A DNA stretch of 64,000 bases, from assembly GCA_021199795.1 (NCBI GenBank), contig JAJQHJ010000019.1, positions 1 to 64,000 of the forward strand. The letters are read 5' to 3'. Each line of letters starts with the position of its first letter. Within the stretch, counting starts at the first letter, position 1. Origin of the DNA: Oscillospiraceae bacterium (GTDB lineage Bacteria > Bacillota > Clostridia > Oscillospirales > Ruminococcaceae). The position numbers were made by a program, and so were the translations under genes. Below, one piece after another: positions 1 to 6,589 of the stretch. A model generated the notes under the pieces. That model ran no database searches. It saw only the letters and a program-made list of their open reading frames with translations, and had not been told where the DNA came from.

Positions 1-10
1 ACCTACCGTG

Positions 11-175
11 TTAATTAGAAGTATACCGTACTGATTCCAAAAAGTCAATCACGGACTTCTTCGGAATGAGAAACTTTCTTCCGACCCTACGGGAAGATAT
101 TTCCCCTTTTTGCAGTAGCTCATAAACTTTGTTTTTGCCGAGCTTCAAAACTTCGCAGACTTCTTCTACTGTCAT
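11..175 (-). CDS. Excisionase-like helix-turn-helix protein (HTH_17 family)
   Basis: A 54-residue protein made almost entirely of one MerR-like winged HTH of the excisionase/HTH_17 type: MTVEEVCEVLKLGKNKVYEL, then a GRKFLIPK wing and a short C-terminal helix. Such proteins bind att DNA as recombination directionality factors or act as small regulators. I chose the ATG at 175 because a longer reading (to 256) would run through the end of rep; the chosen start leaves a 16-bp gap after the rep stop. No good Shine-Dalgarno is visible, so it is probably translated by coupling to rep. Its position after rep and before the presumed integrase outside the window suggests an excisionase. Confidence 0.75.
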   Translation of the reverse strand: MTVEEVCEVLKLGKNKVYELLQKGEISSRRVGRKFLIPKKSVIDFLESVRYTSN

Positions 176-191
176 AACATCGCCATAATCT

Positions 192-1187
192 TTAAGCAAA
201 AATATCACCAACTTCTTCGTCGAGGATTTCCTCAAAATCATCTGGCAGTATGACATCTGGCTCAGGCTTTTCTTCTACAAGGACACCGCCGTCGGTCATT
301 TCGAAGATATTGGAGATACGTCTTTTAAAAGCCTCCCACTGTTCTGGCTTCTCGCTCTGAATGTTCTTGTACTGACTTGCAAATGGGAAATTAGAAACAA
401 TATAAACTTTTGTGAAACAAGCCATTTTGTCAGCATACCTTGCAGGGAGAGGACATGGATAGCCGTCCAAATATTGAAGTAAATCTGAAATCATGATTTG
501 TCCGTTGAACTCGTCAAACAGAATCACGTCCTGACCGTTGTAATTGTCAAAAGGATGGGTGTAGTTAGTAATCTTGCAGACATTGTTATAGCCGTATTTG
601 TCCATTACGTATCTTGTTTTTCCGACGCCAGTCTTTCCCCAGATGTAATTCACTTCGACATCACGCCAGTTGTTATTCTTAGCTTTCAAATATTCTTGTC
701 TGTATCTGTCCATATAGGCTTGTTTCGTGATAGCAGTCGGATAAGCTTCAATTATTTCTGCGTTGGTGTAACCGTCTTTAATCATTTCGATTATTGCTTC
801 AGATTGTGAGATTTTAGGGCTTCTCTCATCAGGCATTTCGCCCCATTCTTCAAAAGTCTCGGAAATGTTAGTCTCTTTCTTGTCGCTGTCGGCATATTTG
901 CCCTCTTTGCGAATGTAGTTGCGATTTTCTTCGCAAGTTCCGTTAGCTTTGTCAATATGAGCGGCTTTGAACTTGTGCTTGATTGTTGAGAACGCAATCG
1001 GATTCTTGGCATGGATAAACAGGTGGGTGTGGTACGTCTCGCCCTTTTCGTCGCACATACACCAGTAGTCAACTCCCGTAAATTCAGACAGATTCTTCTT
1101 AATCTGCTCATGTGTCAGACCATTCTCGACTGGATTGTTGATAGTCAAAAGCCATTTTCGGCTTCTGCGATTATGGGAATCGTTCAA
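192..1187 (-). CDS. rep: CRESS-type rolling-circle Rep (HUH endonuclease + superfamily 3 helicase)
   Basis: The 331-residue protein should nick the element's origin and unwind it for rolling-circle replication. All signature motifs of circovirus-like Reps are visible: motif I WLLTINN (about residues 12-18), motif II HTHLF (HUH-type metal site, 53-57), motif III YIRK with the candidate catalytic Tyr91, Walker A GKTGVGKT (184-191), Walker B VILFDE (221-226), motif C VYIVSN and an arginine-finger-like FKRRIS. The start is set at the TTG at 1187 because AAAGGAG stands 7 nt upstream and motif I follows closely; the frame is open to an ATG at 1232, but that would overlap the leader. Transcribed from a consensus promoter at 1342-1370. 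No truncation or frameshift is seen, so it is probably functional. Confidence 0.93.
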   Translation of the reverse strand: MNDSHNRRSRKWLLTINNPVENGLTHEQIKKNLSEFTGVDYWCMCDEKGETYHTHLFIHAKNPIAFSTIKHKFKAAHIDKANGTCEENRNYIRKEGKYADSDKKETNISETFEEWGEMPDERSPKISQSEAIIEMIKDGYTNAEIIEAYPTAITKQAYMDRYRQEYLKAKNNNWRDVEVNYIWGKTGVGKTRYVMDKYGYNNVCKITNYTHPFDNYNGQDVILFDEFNGQIMISDLLQYLDGYPCPLPARYADKMACFTKVYIVSNFPFASQYKNIQSEKPEQWEAFKRRISNIFEMTDGGVLVEEKPEPDVILPDDFEEILDEEVGDIFA

Positions 1188-1232
1188 ATAGATTCTCCTT
1201 TCATAAAGATATTTGTAACACAAAACACACAA

Positions 1233-1264
1233 ATTGCTAAATGGTAATACTAACCTTTAGCAAT
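1233..1264 (-). other. Candidate rolling-circle origin hairpin with TAGTATTAC nonanucleotide
   Basis: Perfect 9-bp arms ATTGCTAAA (1233-1241) and TTTAGCAAT (1256-1264) enclose a 14-nt loop. On the minus strand the loop reads GGTTAGTATTACCA and holds TAGTATTAC (1244-1252), identical to the circovirus nick-site nonanucleotide, which those Reps cut between positions 7 and 8. It lies 45 bp upstream of the rep start codon, the typical rep-origin arrangement. That this sequence is the origin is inferred from these matches. Confidence 0.85.
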
Positions 1265-1301
1265 GTTCGCCGCAGGCGGCTCACGCTCGCGTGCGGCGAA
1301 C
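1265..1301. repeat. GC-rich inverted repeat next to the origin
   Basis: Perfect 10-bp arms GTTCGCCGCA (1265-1274) and TGCGGCGAAC (1292-1301) flank 17 nt that are also rich in GC. It abuts the origin hairpin directly. No T-tract follows on either strand, so it is not an obvious terminator. It could be part of the origin or a palindromic repeat of the host. Confidence 0.6.
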
Positions 1302-1341
1302 AGATTGCTTTGATACTATTTGTTTTATGCTACGATAAACA

Positions 1342-1370
1342 ATTATACACTATAAGTTACATGTTGTCAA
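1342..1370 (-). promoter_or_regulatory. Sigma-A promoter for rep
   Basis: On the minus strand TTGACA (1365-1370) and TATAAT (1342-1347) are separated by 17 bp, a full consensus. The transcript would carry the origin hairpin in its leader before rep. It is divergent from and 48 bp away from the repressor promoter, so the XRE protein could control both. Confidence 0.8.
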
Positions 1371-1418
1371 TAGGTACAGAAAAATATATTTATGAAAAAT
1401 TTCGTGTTACAAAATGTA

Positions 1419-1447
1419 TTGACATTCTGACGGTTATGTGATAGAAT
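1419..1447 (+). promoter_or_regulatory. Sigma-A promoter for the XRE repressor
   Basis: TTGACA (1419-1424), a 17-bp spacer and TAGAAT (1442-1447), about 25 bp upstream of the XRE start codon. Confidence 0.75.
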
Positions 1448-1471
1448 ATCTCTGAAAGGAAGGCGGCATCC

Positions 1472-1903
1472 ATGACAAAAGAATTTCAGGAATACGGCAA
1501 TATGTACACGCCACAGGAGCGCAAGGAGCTTATAGCCATCAATCTTAAAGCGTTACGAGAGGGGAATAACCTATCCAGAAAAGAAGTAGCAGAGGCGATA
1601 GGAATCAACATCCAGACATACGCTACCTACGAGAGAGGCAGGAACGAACCGCCTATTGAGATACTGCTTCGGCTTGCCATGTATTATGAAGTAACGCTTG
1701 ATTTCCTCGTCCAAAGGGACAACAGGGCGAAAGATAGCTTGACTATGAGCAAACAGCTTGACGGAGCGAATCAGGAGCTCTCAGAGCTTTCAAAGGCACT
1801 CGCAAGCAAGGAAATGGACACAGAGCAGAAAGAACAGCTTGAAGACATGATAGAGAAGCTCTCAGGGCTTACAGACATAATAAAGAAGCTTACTGGGCAA
1901 TAA
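1472..1903 (+). CDS. XRE-family transcriptional repressor of the element
   Basis: A 143-residue DNA-binding protein. Residues about 17-75 form a Cro/CI-type HTH (LKALREGNNLSRKEVAEAIG, then YERGRNEPP and a helix ending in LDFLV). The C-terminal half is a charged, Leu/Glu-rich helical segment that may dimerise. GGAAGG precedes the ATG by a short spacer. Facing rep across a region with back-to-back consensus promoters, it is placed like a phage or ICE immunity repressor. That it represses rep is inferred from position only. Confidence 0.88.
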   Translation: MTKEFQEYGNMYTPQERKELIAINLKALREGNNLSRKEVAEAIGINIQTYATYERGRNEPPIEILLRLAMYYEVTLDFLVQRDNRAKDSLTMSKQLDGANQELSELSKALASKEMDTEQKEQLEDMIEKLSGLTDIIKKLTGQ

Positions 1904-2010
1904 AGGGAAGCTTTGAGCTTTATACCCTCACTTTCGCTATGCACCACATTTTAAGGCAAACAAGGGCGGCAATATATACGAGAGGGAAGCGACTGCCTCC
2001 GCAAAACTTT

Positions 2011-2123
2011 CTGCGGGTGCGGGGTTGTCGCCCTTTGAGCCGCGCGGCTTCGCCGCTTTTAGGGCGAACAACGGGGCTCTGCCCCGTTACCCAGCAAGGG
2101 CTCTGAGAGCCCTTGACCCGCAG
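2011..2123. other. Multi-branched secondary structure (candidate single-strand origin or structured RNA)
   Basis: An outer 8-bp stem CTGCGGGT (2011-2018) / ACCCGCAG (2116-2123) encloses three hairpins. The first is GTTGTCGCCCT (2024-2034) with AGGGCGAACAAC (2061-2072), holding GCGGC-ttc-GCCGC inside. The second is ACGGGGC-tct-GCCCCGT (2071-2087). The third is CAAGGGCTC-tga-GAGCCCTTG (2095-2115). TTTTT follows the outer stem. A competing hairpin CCGCA (1999-2003) / TGCGG (2012-2016) would break the outer stem. Function unknown; rolling-circle replicons need a structured single-strand origin, and this would fit. Confidence 0.6.
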
Positions 2124-2184
2124 TTTTTAAGGCACTACACTCTACTTCTCTCAGGGCTTGTGCAGATAACAACAGAGCAATAAA

Positions 2185-2214
2185 AGAACGCCCTCGCAGG
2201 ACGTTCTCTTTTTT
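2185..2214 (+). terminator. Intrinsic terminator downstream of the repressor region
   Basis: AGAACGCCCT (2185-2194) pairs with AGGACGTTCT (2198-2207) with one mismatch, followed by C and six T. Confidence 0.8.
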
Positions 2215-2376
2215 AACACGGTAAAGTTTCTAACACTTTTCTAACACTTTTTCTGGGTTGATGAATTTTTGGGGTTCTATTTGTTAAGCCAGTTTCCAAA
2301 CTAAAAGCTCGACAAAGCGGGTTTAGATAACATTAAAAGTGATTACGAGAGATTAGAAGATGAATAGGTTGAAGAA

Positions 2377-2431
2377 CTTGAAAACCGTTTGGTCAAAAGC
2401 CACAAGGGTTCGAATCCCTTCCTCTCCGCCA
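2377..2431 (+). other. tRNA-Ser(UGA) 3' half: attachment site (attR) of the element
   Basis: From the anticodon loop CTTGAAA (2377-2383, anticodon TGA) the sequence continues as a proper tRNA-Ser: a type II variable arm (TGG-tcaaaag-CCA region), T-arm AAGGG-TTCGAAT-CCCTT, acceptor strand CCTCTCC, discriminator G and encoded CCA ending at 2431. Upstream of the anticodon loop the tRNA match stops: there is no 5' acceptor strand GGAGAGG and no D-arm. This is what remains when a tyrosine recombinase inserts an element at the anticodon region. The intact tRNA should be at the left end, outside the window. Confidence 0.85.
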
Positions 2432-2433
2432 AT

Positions 2434-2472
2434 CGCCAAACGACGTATTTGCGCCGTTTGGCGTTATTTTTT
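2434..2472 (+). terminator. Terminator of the interrupted tRNA-Ser gene
   Basis: CGCCAAACG (2434-2442) and CGTTTGGCG (2455-2463) form a perfect 9-bp stem followed by a T-rich tail. It directly follows the tRNA CCA end. Confidence 0.85.
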
Positions 2473-2500
2473 GTTCTAAAATACTCAGCCTGTCTCTGAA

Positions 2501-2520
2501 ATCTTAATCAAATCTTAATC
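2501..2520 (+). promoter_or_regulatory. Direct repeat, candidate response-regulator site
   Basis: ATCTTAATC occurs at 2501-2509 and again at 2512-2520, one helical turn (11 bp) apart and ending 9 bp upstream of the -35 box. OmpR/PhoB-family activators bind such 11-bp-phased repeats at this position. No two-component gene is nearby, so the regulator is unknown. Confidence 0.5.
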
Positions 2521-2529
2521 TTTGAAATA

Positions 2530-2559
2530 TTGAACTCTCCCCGCAAACTATGATATAAT
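2530..2559 (+). promoter_or_regulatory. Promoter of the ABC transporter operon
   Basis: TTGAAC (2530-2535), an 18-bp spacer and TATAAT (2554-2559). An ATG at 2560 directly abuts the -10 box and so cannot be the start; this fixes the first gene's start at 2593. Confidence 0.75.
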
Positions 2560-2592
2560 ATGCCCAAGATAAGAAAATTCTGGGGTGATGGT

Positions 2593-3153
2593 ATGTTGAA
2601 AACATCGATTCCGTACAGCTTTGAATGTATTTTGATGGAGCTTATAATTTCACTTCTTGTGTGCTGTGAGAGCTATCGCAGACACAAGTCTATAATGAGG
2701 CTGCTGCTAGTTTTTCTTGGTACATTTGGTGTCTGTGAGCTTGTCTCGCTTATAATTCTGCCGTTCCCAATTGCTCTTAGCTATCCCGACGGCTACAGCT
2801 ATGATTTTATAAATCAGTTTGCGGATTTCGACATGGCGGCACTTACGACCTATTTCTGGGACTATATTTCGAGCCGTTCAAGGTTCATAACTGCGCCGTT
2901 TCTGTTCACTTTCTTCGGCACAGCTCTTTTCAAACGTCTTCGCAAGCCGCTTGTATTCTTGGCTTCGCTTGTCGGTGCACCGATGGTCTATCTCATAGTC
3001 AACGTCATAATCAACACCGCCGCCCAGTATACTATGACGAGGATTTATCCCGTCAATCTCATATTGATAGTTATCGGCTACGCTCTCGGTTGGCTTCTCT
3101 CGATTCTGATTCTGCGGGCTTTCCCGTCGATTGATCGGAAACTAAAGCTATGA
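2593..3153 (+). CDS. Multi-pass membrane protein of the ABC transporter operon
   Basis: A 186-residue protein with about five hydrophobic segments, for example ECILMELIISLLVC near the N-terminus, LLLVFLGTFGVCELVSLIIL and LILIVIGYALGWLLSILIL near the C-terminus. I recognise no family. The ATG at 2593 is preceded by GGGGTG and lies downstream of the promoter. Its stop overlaps the next gene by ATGA-type coupling, and the four genes form an operon with two FtsX-like permeases and an ATPase. It may be an accessory or sensor subunit of that transporter; this is inferred from context only. Confidence 0.75.
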   Translation: MLKTSIPYSFECILMELIISLLVCCESYRRHKSIMRLLLVFLGTFGVCELVSLIILPFPIALSYPDGYSYDFINQFADFDMAALTTYFWDYISSRSRFITAPFLFTFFGTALFKRLRKPLVFLASLVGAPMVYLIVNVIINTAAQYTMTRIYPVNLILIVIGYALGWLLSILILRAFPSIDRKLKL

Positions 3154-4226
3154 ACCGTCACGCTTTCTATCTGAAAAGAGCATTCCGGCAGATGACTGCT
3201 AAACCAGCGAGCTTTGTGATAATCGTATTTTCGTTCACTGTCTGTGCTTTTTCGCTCTTCGTCCTGATAAACGAGCTTCTCTATTCGACTACGTTTTTTC
3301 TGCACCAAGGCGAAAGCCGCAGAACATTTACGATAACATCCAGTGTTTCGGATAATTCTGAGCTTATAGAAGCACTTTCAGAAAGTGACGTCTTGCCTGA
3401 AATCTCGGAATTTGTCGGGCTGAGTGCCTACCCAAAAGGCGGGAGCAATCAGTATATTCAGGCTGTCCTTTGCAGTGTCAACGACTCAAGAATCACTGGC
3501 GAGCCTGACGTTACCATTGGCAGAACCTTCTCCGAAATCGAGCTTGAGAACGGCGAAGAGGTCATCATCTGTTGCAATAATGAAATCTATATAAACAGCG
3601 GTCTGAGAGAGTATAAATCAGTCGGCGACAGCGTGATTATTGGCAACGGAGTTTACTCTGTCATCGGCATAAGTGAAACCGATATTTATCTTCCGTTCTC
3701 GACTGCTCTGAAAACCGGCGATTTCGACATCAGGCTGAATGGCATAGTATTCTCGGAAATCCCGACAAAACCGGAGATTGAAATCTTAGAAACCATTGCG
3801 ACGGTCAACGACTGCACAGTGAAATCGAGGTATCAGGCAGAGCTTAGCGACTTTTTAGAGAACGGCATGGAGTGCACAGTTATAATCATCGGGATAATAC
3901 TCTGTGTCATCTGCATCGTTTCATCGCTATTTGATTACATGGTCAGGAGCATGTCCTATGAATACAACATCTATAAGCTTTTGGGCATTTCCCGAGCCGG
4001 ACTTTTTGAGCTACTTTATCTGCCTCTTTTCATCAAGACCGTGGTCTCACTCGTGGCGGGATATGCTCTTTTTTGCCTGTCAAAACCGCTCCAAAGGCTT
4101 CTCAACATGTATGGACAGGTTGACTTTAAAAGCGCAGTTGTAGTTTTTGCAATAATGCTCGTTGTCATGCTCTCGGTGACTGTTCCGAAATACAACCGTC
4201 TTTTCTCGGGAGGTGCCAGACTATGA
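3150..4226 (+). CDS. FtsX-like ABC transporter permease (first of two)
   Basis: A 358-residue permease with the MacB/FtsX topology: one N-terminal membrane helix (about residues 20-45), a large extracellular domain (about 50-230) and three C-terminal helices (about 235-255, 285-310, 325-345). Such proteins move no solute through the membrane in many cases but transmit ATPase motion to extracytoplasmic partners or export peptides and lipids. It overlaps both neighbours by 4 bp. At this size it carries a single FtsX unit, so it probably pairs with the next gene product to form the transporter core. Confidence 0.85.
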   Translation: MNRHAFYLKRAFRQMTAKPASFVIIVFSFTVCAFSLFVLINELLYSTTFFLHQGESRRTFTITSSVSDNSELIEALSESDVLPEISEFVGLSAYPKGGSNQYIQAVLCSVNDSRITGEPDVTIGRTFSEIELENGEEVIICCNNEIYINSGLREYKSVGDSVIIGNGVYSVIGISETDIYLPFSTALKTGDFDIRLNGIVFSEIPTKPEIEILETIATVNDCTVKSRYQAELSDFLENGMECTVIIIGIILCVICIVSSLFDYMVRSMSYEYNIYKLLGISRAGLFELLYLPLFIKTVVSLVAGYALFCLSKPLQRLLNMYGQVDFKSAVVVFAIMLVVMLSVTVPKYNRLFSGGARL

Positions 4227-5170
4227 GGCTTATAATTCTCTCAAACCTCAAAGACAGATTTCCCGCATACGTCAGAGTTACATTGATGCTGACGGTAATG
4301 ATGTTCATCCTGTCCTCGCTCACGGGAGACTTGTTGCCGCTTATCCAGATAAGGCAAGCTTATTCGATCCTTGGGCTTGAAAATGCTGTTGCCATTACTG
4401 CTGATTCAGATATAAAGTCTGTGGTTGAAGACTTAGGCGGAAAGTATCTCGGCGTGAGTTTCCGTGGGAAGTACACTTATGATAGCTTAGCCTATCTACA
4501 GCCGGTTGAGACGGATTATTTCGAGAATCTCAACTATTCATTCAAGAAACAAACTAGCTTTGAAGTTGTGGACGGCTATCCTGCTGTGGTGGTTTCAAGT
4601 CTTGGGAGCTACTATTTGCTCGGTGAAACCTACACTGAAATACTTTCCGGCAAGGATAAAACTGAAGTCACATTCACGGTTGTTGGCACACTTAAAAACG
4701 ATTTCGTCTATCTGACCCCATCCGAAGACAGTCCGTCGTCAGTGGTCTCCAAGCAGAGCAACTATATTTTACTCATAACTGACGAGAACGATGGCATTTT
4801 TACGAAAAAAGACGTTTATGGCGCACTTGCAAGCGGCGATATAACTGATTTTTGTAGTAATATTGTAAGCACTGGGTTGGTGGAATCAGCTGTATCAACC
4901 GCCGCCGGTTTTGCCGAATATTGCGCTCTGGAGCTTGAAATTATGGGAATGACGGTAATGCTCGCAATTATCTCTGTTCTTCTTTGCTTAGCCGGAGTTA
5001 TTTCAAACTCGATTCTTTCAAGAACAGTGTTTGCGGAGAAATACCGTATAATCTCCACCTGTGGAGCGAGCCCGGCACAATGTCGGACAATTCAAATCAT
5101 CACAGATTTAATTCCGATAGCCACAGCAGCCACCATATTCGTGGTTATAAACACTTTGAGAAATCTTTAA
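4223..5170 (+). CDS. FtsX-like ABC transporter permease (second of two)
   Basis: A 315-residue protein with an N-terminal helix (VTLMLTVMMFILSSLTG), an extracellular domain of about 190 residues and C-terminal helices including GMTVMLAIISVLLCLAGVIS. The last helix region is short, and the protein ends at TIFVVINTLRNL, so the domain is slightly smaller than its partner. The start ATG sits in the ATGA overlap with the preceding permease. Sequence similarity to its partner is low by eye, so the two are probably a heterodimer and not a recent duplication. The substrate is not evident. Confidence 0.8.
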   Translation: MRLIILSNLKDRFPAYVRVTLMLTVMMFILSSLTGDLLPLIQIRQAYSILGLENAVAITADSDIKSVVEDLGGKYLGVSFRGKYTYDSLAYLQPVETDYFENLNYSFKKQTSFEVVDGYPAVVVSSLGSYYLLGETYTEILSGKDKTEVTFTVVGTLKNDFVYLTPSEDSPSSVVSKQSNYILLITDENDGIFTKKDVYGALASGDITDFCSNIVSTGLVESAVSTAAGFAEYCALELEIMGMTVMLAIISVLLCLAGVISNSILSRTVFAEKYRIISTCGASPAQCRTIQIITDLIPIATAATIFVVINTLRNL

Positions 5171-5182
5171 AGAGGGACAGCC

Positions 5183-5851
5183 ATGTCGATAGTAATTAAG
5201 AACATTCACAAGACCTACAACGCCGGAAAAGGAAGCGAAGTCAAGGCGTTGAACGGCATCAGTCTTGAAATCAATGACGGCGAAATGCTTGCGATTATGG
5301 GGAAATCAGGCTCAGGCAAATCAACGCTTCTAAGGATTTTAGGCTGTGCCGATACTGATTTTGATGGCGAATATCTCCTGAATGGTGTCAATGTCAGAGC
5401 TCTCAGCCCCAATCAGCTTGCCAGAATCCGCAACAAAGAAATCGGCATAGTTCTGCAAAATTTCGGTTTGATTCCGAATATGTCTGTTTACGACAATGTC
5501 AGAGTGCCGGTCTGCCTCGGAGGGAAGTACGACAAGAAAGCCACCGATGAGCGAATTATGGGACTTCTCAAAAGTCTTCAGATTGAGGACAAGCGTGACA
5601 CCGACATTTCCGAGCTTTCAGGTGGGCAGCAACAGCGCATCGCCATTGCCCGTGCGCTTGTGAATCAGCCGAAAATAATCCTTGCTGATGAACCGACTGG
5701 CGCACTCGATAAAACCACTGCAAGCAACATAATGGACATTTTCCGGAGACTCAATGAAGAGGGGATAACCGTGGTGATTGTCACGCATGACGAGGCAACA
5801 GCTAAGAAATGTAGCAGAGTTGTTTTGATAGAAGATGGCAAGATTAAGTAG
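5183..5851 (+). CDS. ABC transporter ATP-binding protein (LolD/MacB type)
   Basis: A 222-residue ATPase of the size typical for LolD/MacB/BceA-like subunits. Walker A GKSGSGKST, Q-loop LQNFGLIP, signature LSGGQQQR, Walker B IILADEPTGALD and H-loop VTHDE are all intact. It lies 12 bp after the second permease with AGAGGGAC in front of its ATG, and so supplies the energy for the two FtsX-like permeases. Antimicrobial peptide resistance or lipoprotein/peptide export are the usual roles of this class; nothing here decides between them. No terminator was recognised after it. Confidence 0.92.
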   Translation: MSIVIKNIHKTYNAGKGSEVKALNGISLEINDGEMLAIMGKSGSGKSTLLRILGCADTDFDGEYLLNGVNVRALSPNQLARIRNKEIGIVLQNFGLIPNMSVYDNVRVPVCLGGKYDKKATDERIMGLLKSLQIEDKRDTDISELSGGQQQRIAIARALVNQPKIILADEPTGALDKTTASNIMDIFRRLNEEGITVVIVTHDEATAKKCSRVVLIEDGKIK

Positions 5852-5910
5852 TGCATATTTCTTTACAATCATGCAAACACTATTTTAGAAAAAATATTTG
5901 AAAAAAAAGC

Positions 5911-5939
5911 TTGACAACCGCTCACATATAGTGTATACT
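5911..5939 (+). promoter_or_regulatory. Consensus promoter of the DUF3793-flavodoxin operon
   Basis: TTGACA (5911-5916), exactly 17 bp, TATACT (5934-5939). Transcription should begin near 5946, inside the first palindrome. Confidence 0.85.
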
Positions 5940-5945
5940 ATTCTC

Positions 5946-5996
5946 AGTTAGCCGAGACTAACTTATTTTAAAGACGTCAGTTAGCAAAAGCTAACT
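5946..5996. promoter_or_regulatory. Twin palindromes, candidate DtxR-family (iron/manganese) operator
   Basis: AGTTAG-ccgaga-CTAACT (5946-5963) and AGTTAGC-aaaa-GCTAACT (5979-5996) share the same half-sites and have centres 33 bp apart, about three helical turns. They lie at and just after the transcription start, where bound repressor would block the promoter. Dyads built on TTAG/CTAA halves are typical of IdeR/MntR/TroR-like regulators, and the downstream flavodoxin is a classic iron-limitation gene. Confidence 0.65.
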
Positions 5997-6017
5997 TATA
6001 TTCACGGAGGTGATTCA

Positions 6018-6569
6018 ATGTCCGAGGAGCTTTTGGTTCAGCACTGTGCTCCAACTATGGCTGGAATAAAAACAGCAGCCATGTTCAATTATCACTACGA
6101 TGATGAGCATTCTTTTCATGAAAGCGTTTGCAACTTCAATAAGACTATTGTGCCTAAAGGGCTTTGTATGATAACTCTTCGTCGCAAGAACAATACTGCA
6201 CTCATCTATCTCTATCGTCCGAATATGCTTAAATCTGACCTTTCAGACAGCCTTGGGAAGAGTATTCTTGACGAACTTGGTTATCCTACTGATAATATAA
6301 ACAGATGTCTTTGGAAGCTAAGGGACAGACTTTCGGAGTCTTCCGAATTCCCACATGAAATCGGGCTGTTCCTCGGATATCCACCGGAAGACGTAAAGGG
6401 ATTTATAGAAAACAAAGCCGAAAGAGCCAAGTGTGTTGGCTTCTGGAAAGTCTACGGCGACGAAAAAACTGCCAAAGAGAAGTTCCGTCAATACAGACAA
6501 TGCATCGGCAGTTATTGCAAATACTACAACAAATATCATTCACTCGACAGGCTTCTTGTAGCCACATAA
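6018..6569 (+). CDS. DUF3793 family protein
   Basis: A 183-residue soluble protein of the DUF3793 family of clostridia; recognisable are an N-terminal HCAPTMAGIKTA segment, a middle region with YRPNMLKSDL and a C-terminal EIGLFLGYPPEDVKGFI stretch followed by WKVYGD and a basic helix. Members are of unknown function and are often found beside flavodoxin and ferrous-iron (feo) genes. GGAGGTGA precedes the ATG. It is first in an operon with a flavodoxin behind a probable metal-responsive operator, which suggests a role in adaptation to iron limitation or in flavodoxin/haem handling. That role is inferred. Confidence 0.85.
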   Translation: MSEELLVQHCAPTMAGIKTAAMFNYHYDDEHSFHESVCNFNKTIVPKGLCMITLRRKNNTALIYLYRPNMLKSDLSDSLGKSILDELGYPTDNINRCLWKLRDRLSESSEFPHEIGLFLGYPPEDVKGFIENKAERAKCVGFWKVYGDEKTAKEKFRQYRQCIGSYCKYYNKYHSLDRLLVAT

Positions 6570-6589
6570 ATTCAGAAAGGAAGATAATA

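Larger units (their letters stand above)
1904..2376. other. Non-coding arm of the element between the repressor and att
   Basis: No convincing gene is seen in these 470 bp. The stretch holds the multi-hairpin structure at 2011-2123, an intrinsic terminator at 2185-2214 and, at about 2325-2364, roughly 15 codons of gene-like sequence ending in TAG (reading GLDNIKSDYERLEDE) just before att, probably a remnant. Confidence 0.6.
1..2431. mobile_element. Integrated CRESS-type (circovirus-like Rep) element, right part
   Basis: The block contains a HUH/SF3 Rep gene with a nearby viral-type origin hairpin, an excisionase-like HTH gene, a divergently transcribed XRE repressor and a GC-rich structured segment. 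It stops at the 3' half of a tRNA-Ser gene followed by that gene's own terminator, which is how elements integrated into tRNA genes look at their distal end. No integrase, relaxase or capsid gene is visible. Known pCRESS plasmids and their integrated relatives in Firmicutes have this rep-plus-recombinase organisation, so I infer that the integrase and the intact tRNA-Ser lie left of the window. The left boundary is therefore unknown. Confidence 0.8.

Noticed and set aside
498..1111. Open frames of about 100 codons within rep on both strands
   Set aside because: They lie wholly inside rep, lack ribosome sites and encode no recognisable domain; the rep frame carries the full motif set.
2325..2364. 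Short gene-like C-terminus reading GLDNIKSDYERLEDE before the att site
   Set aside because: A stop precedes it after a few codons and there is no start or ribosome site; at best a remnant of an older insertion.
2377..2431. A functional tRNA-Ser gene
   Set aside because: Only the anticodon loop to 3' end is present; the 5' acceptor strand and D-arm are missing.
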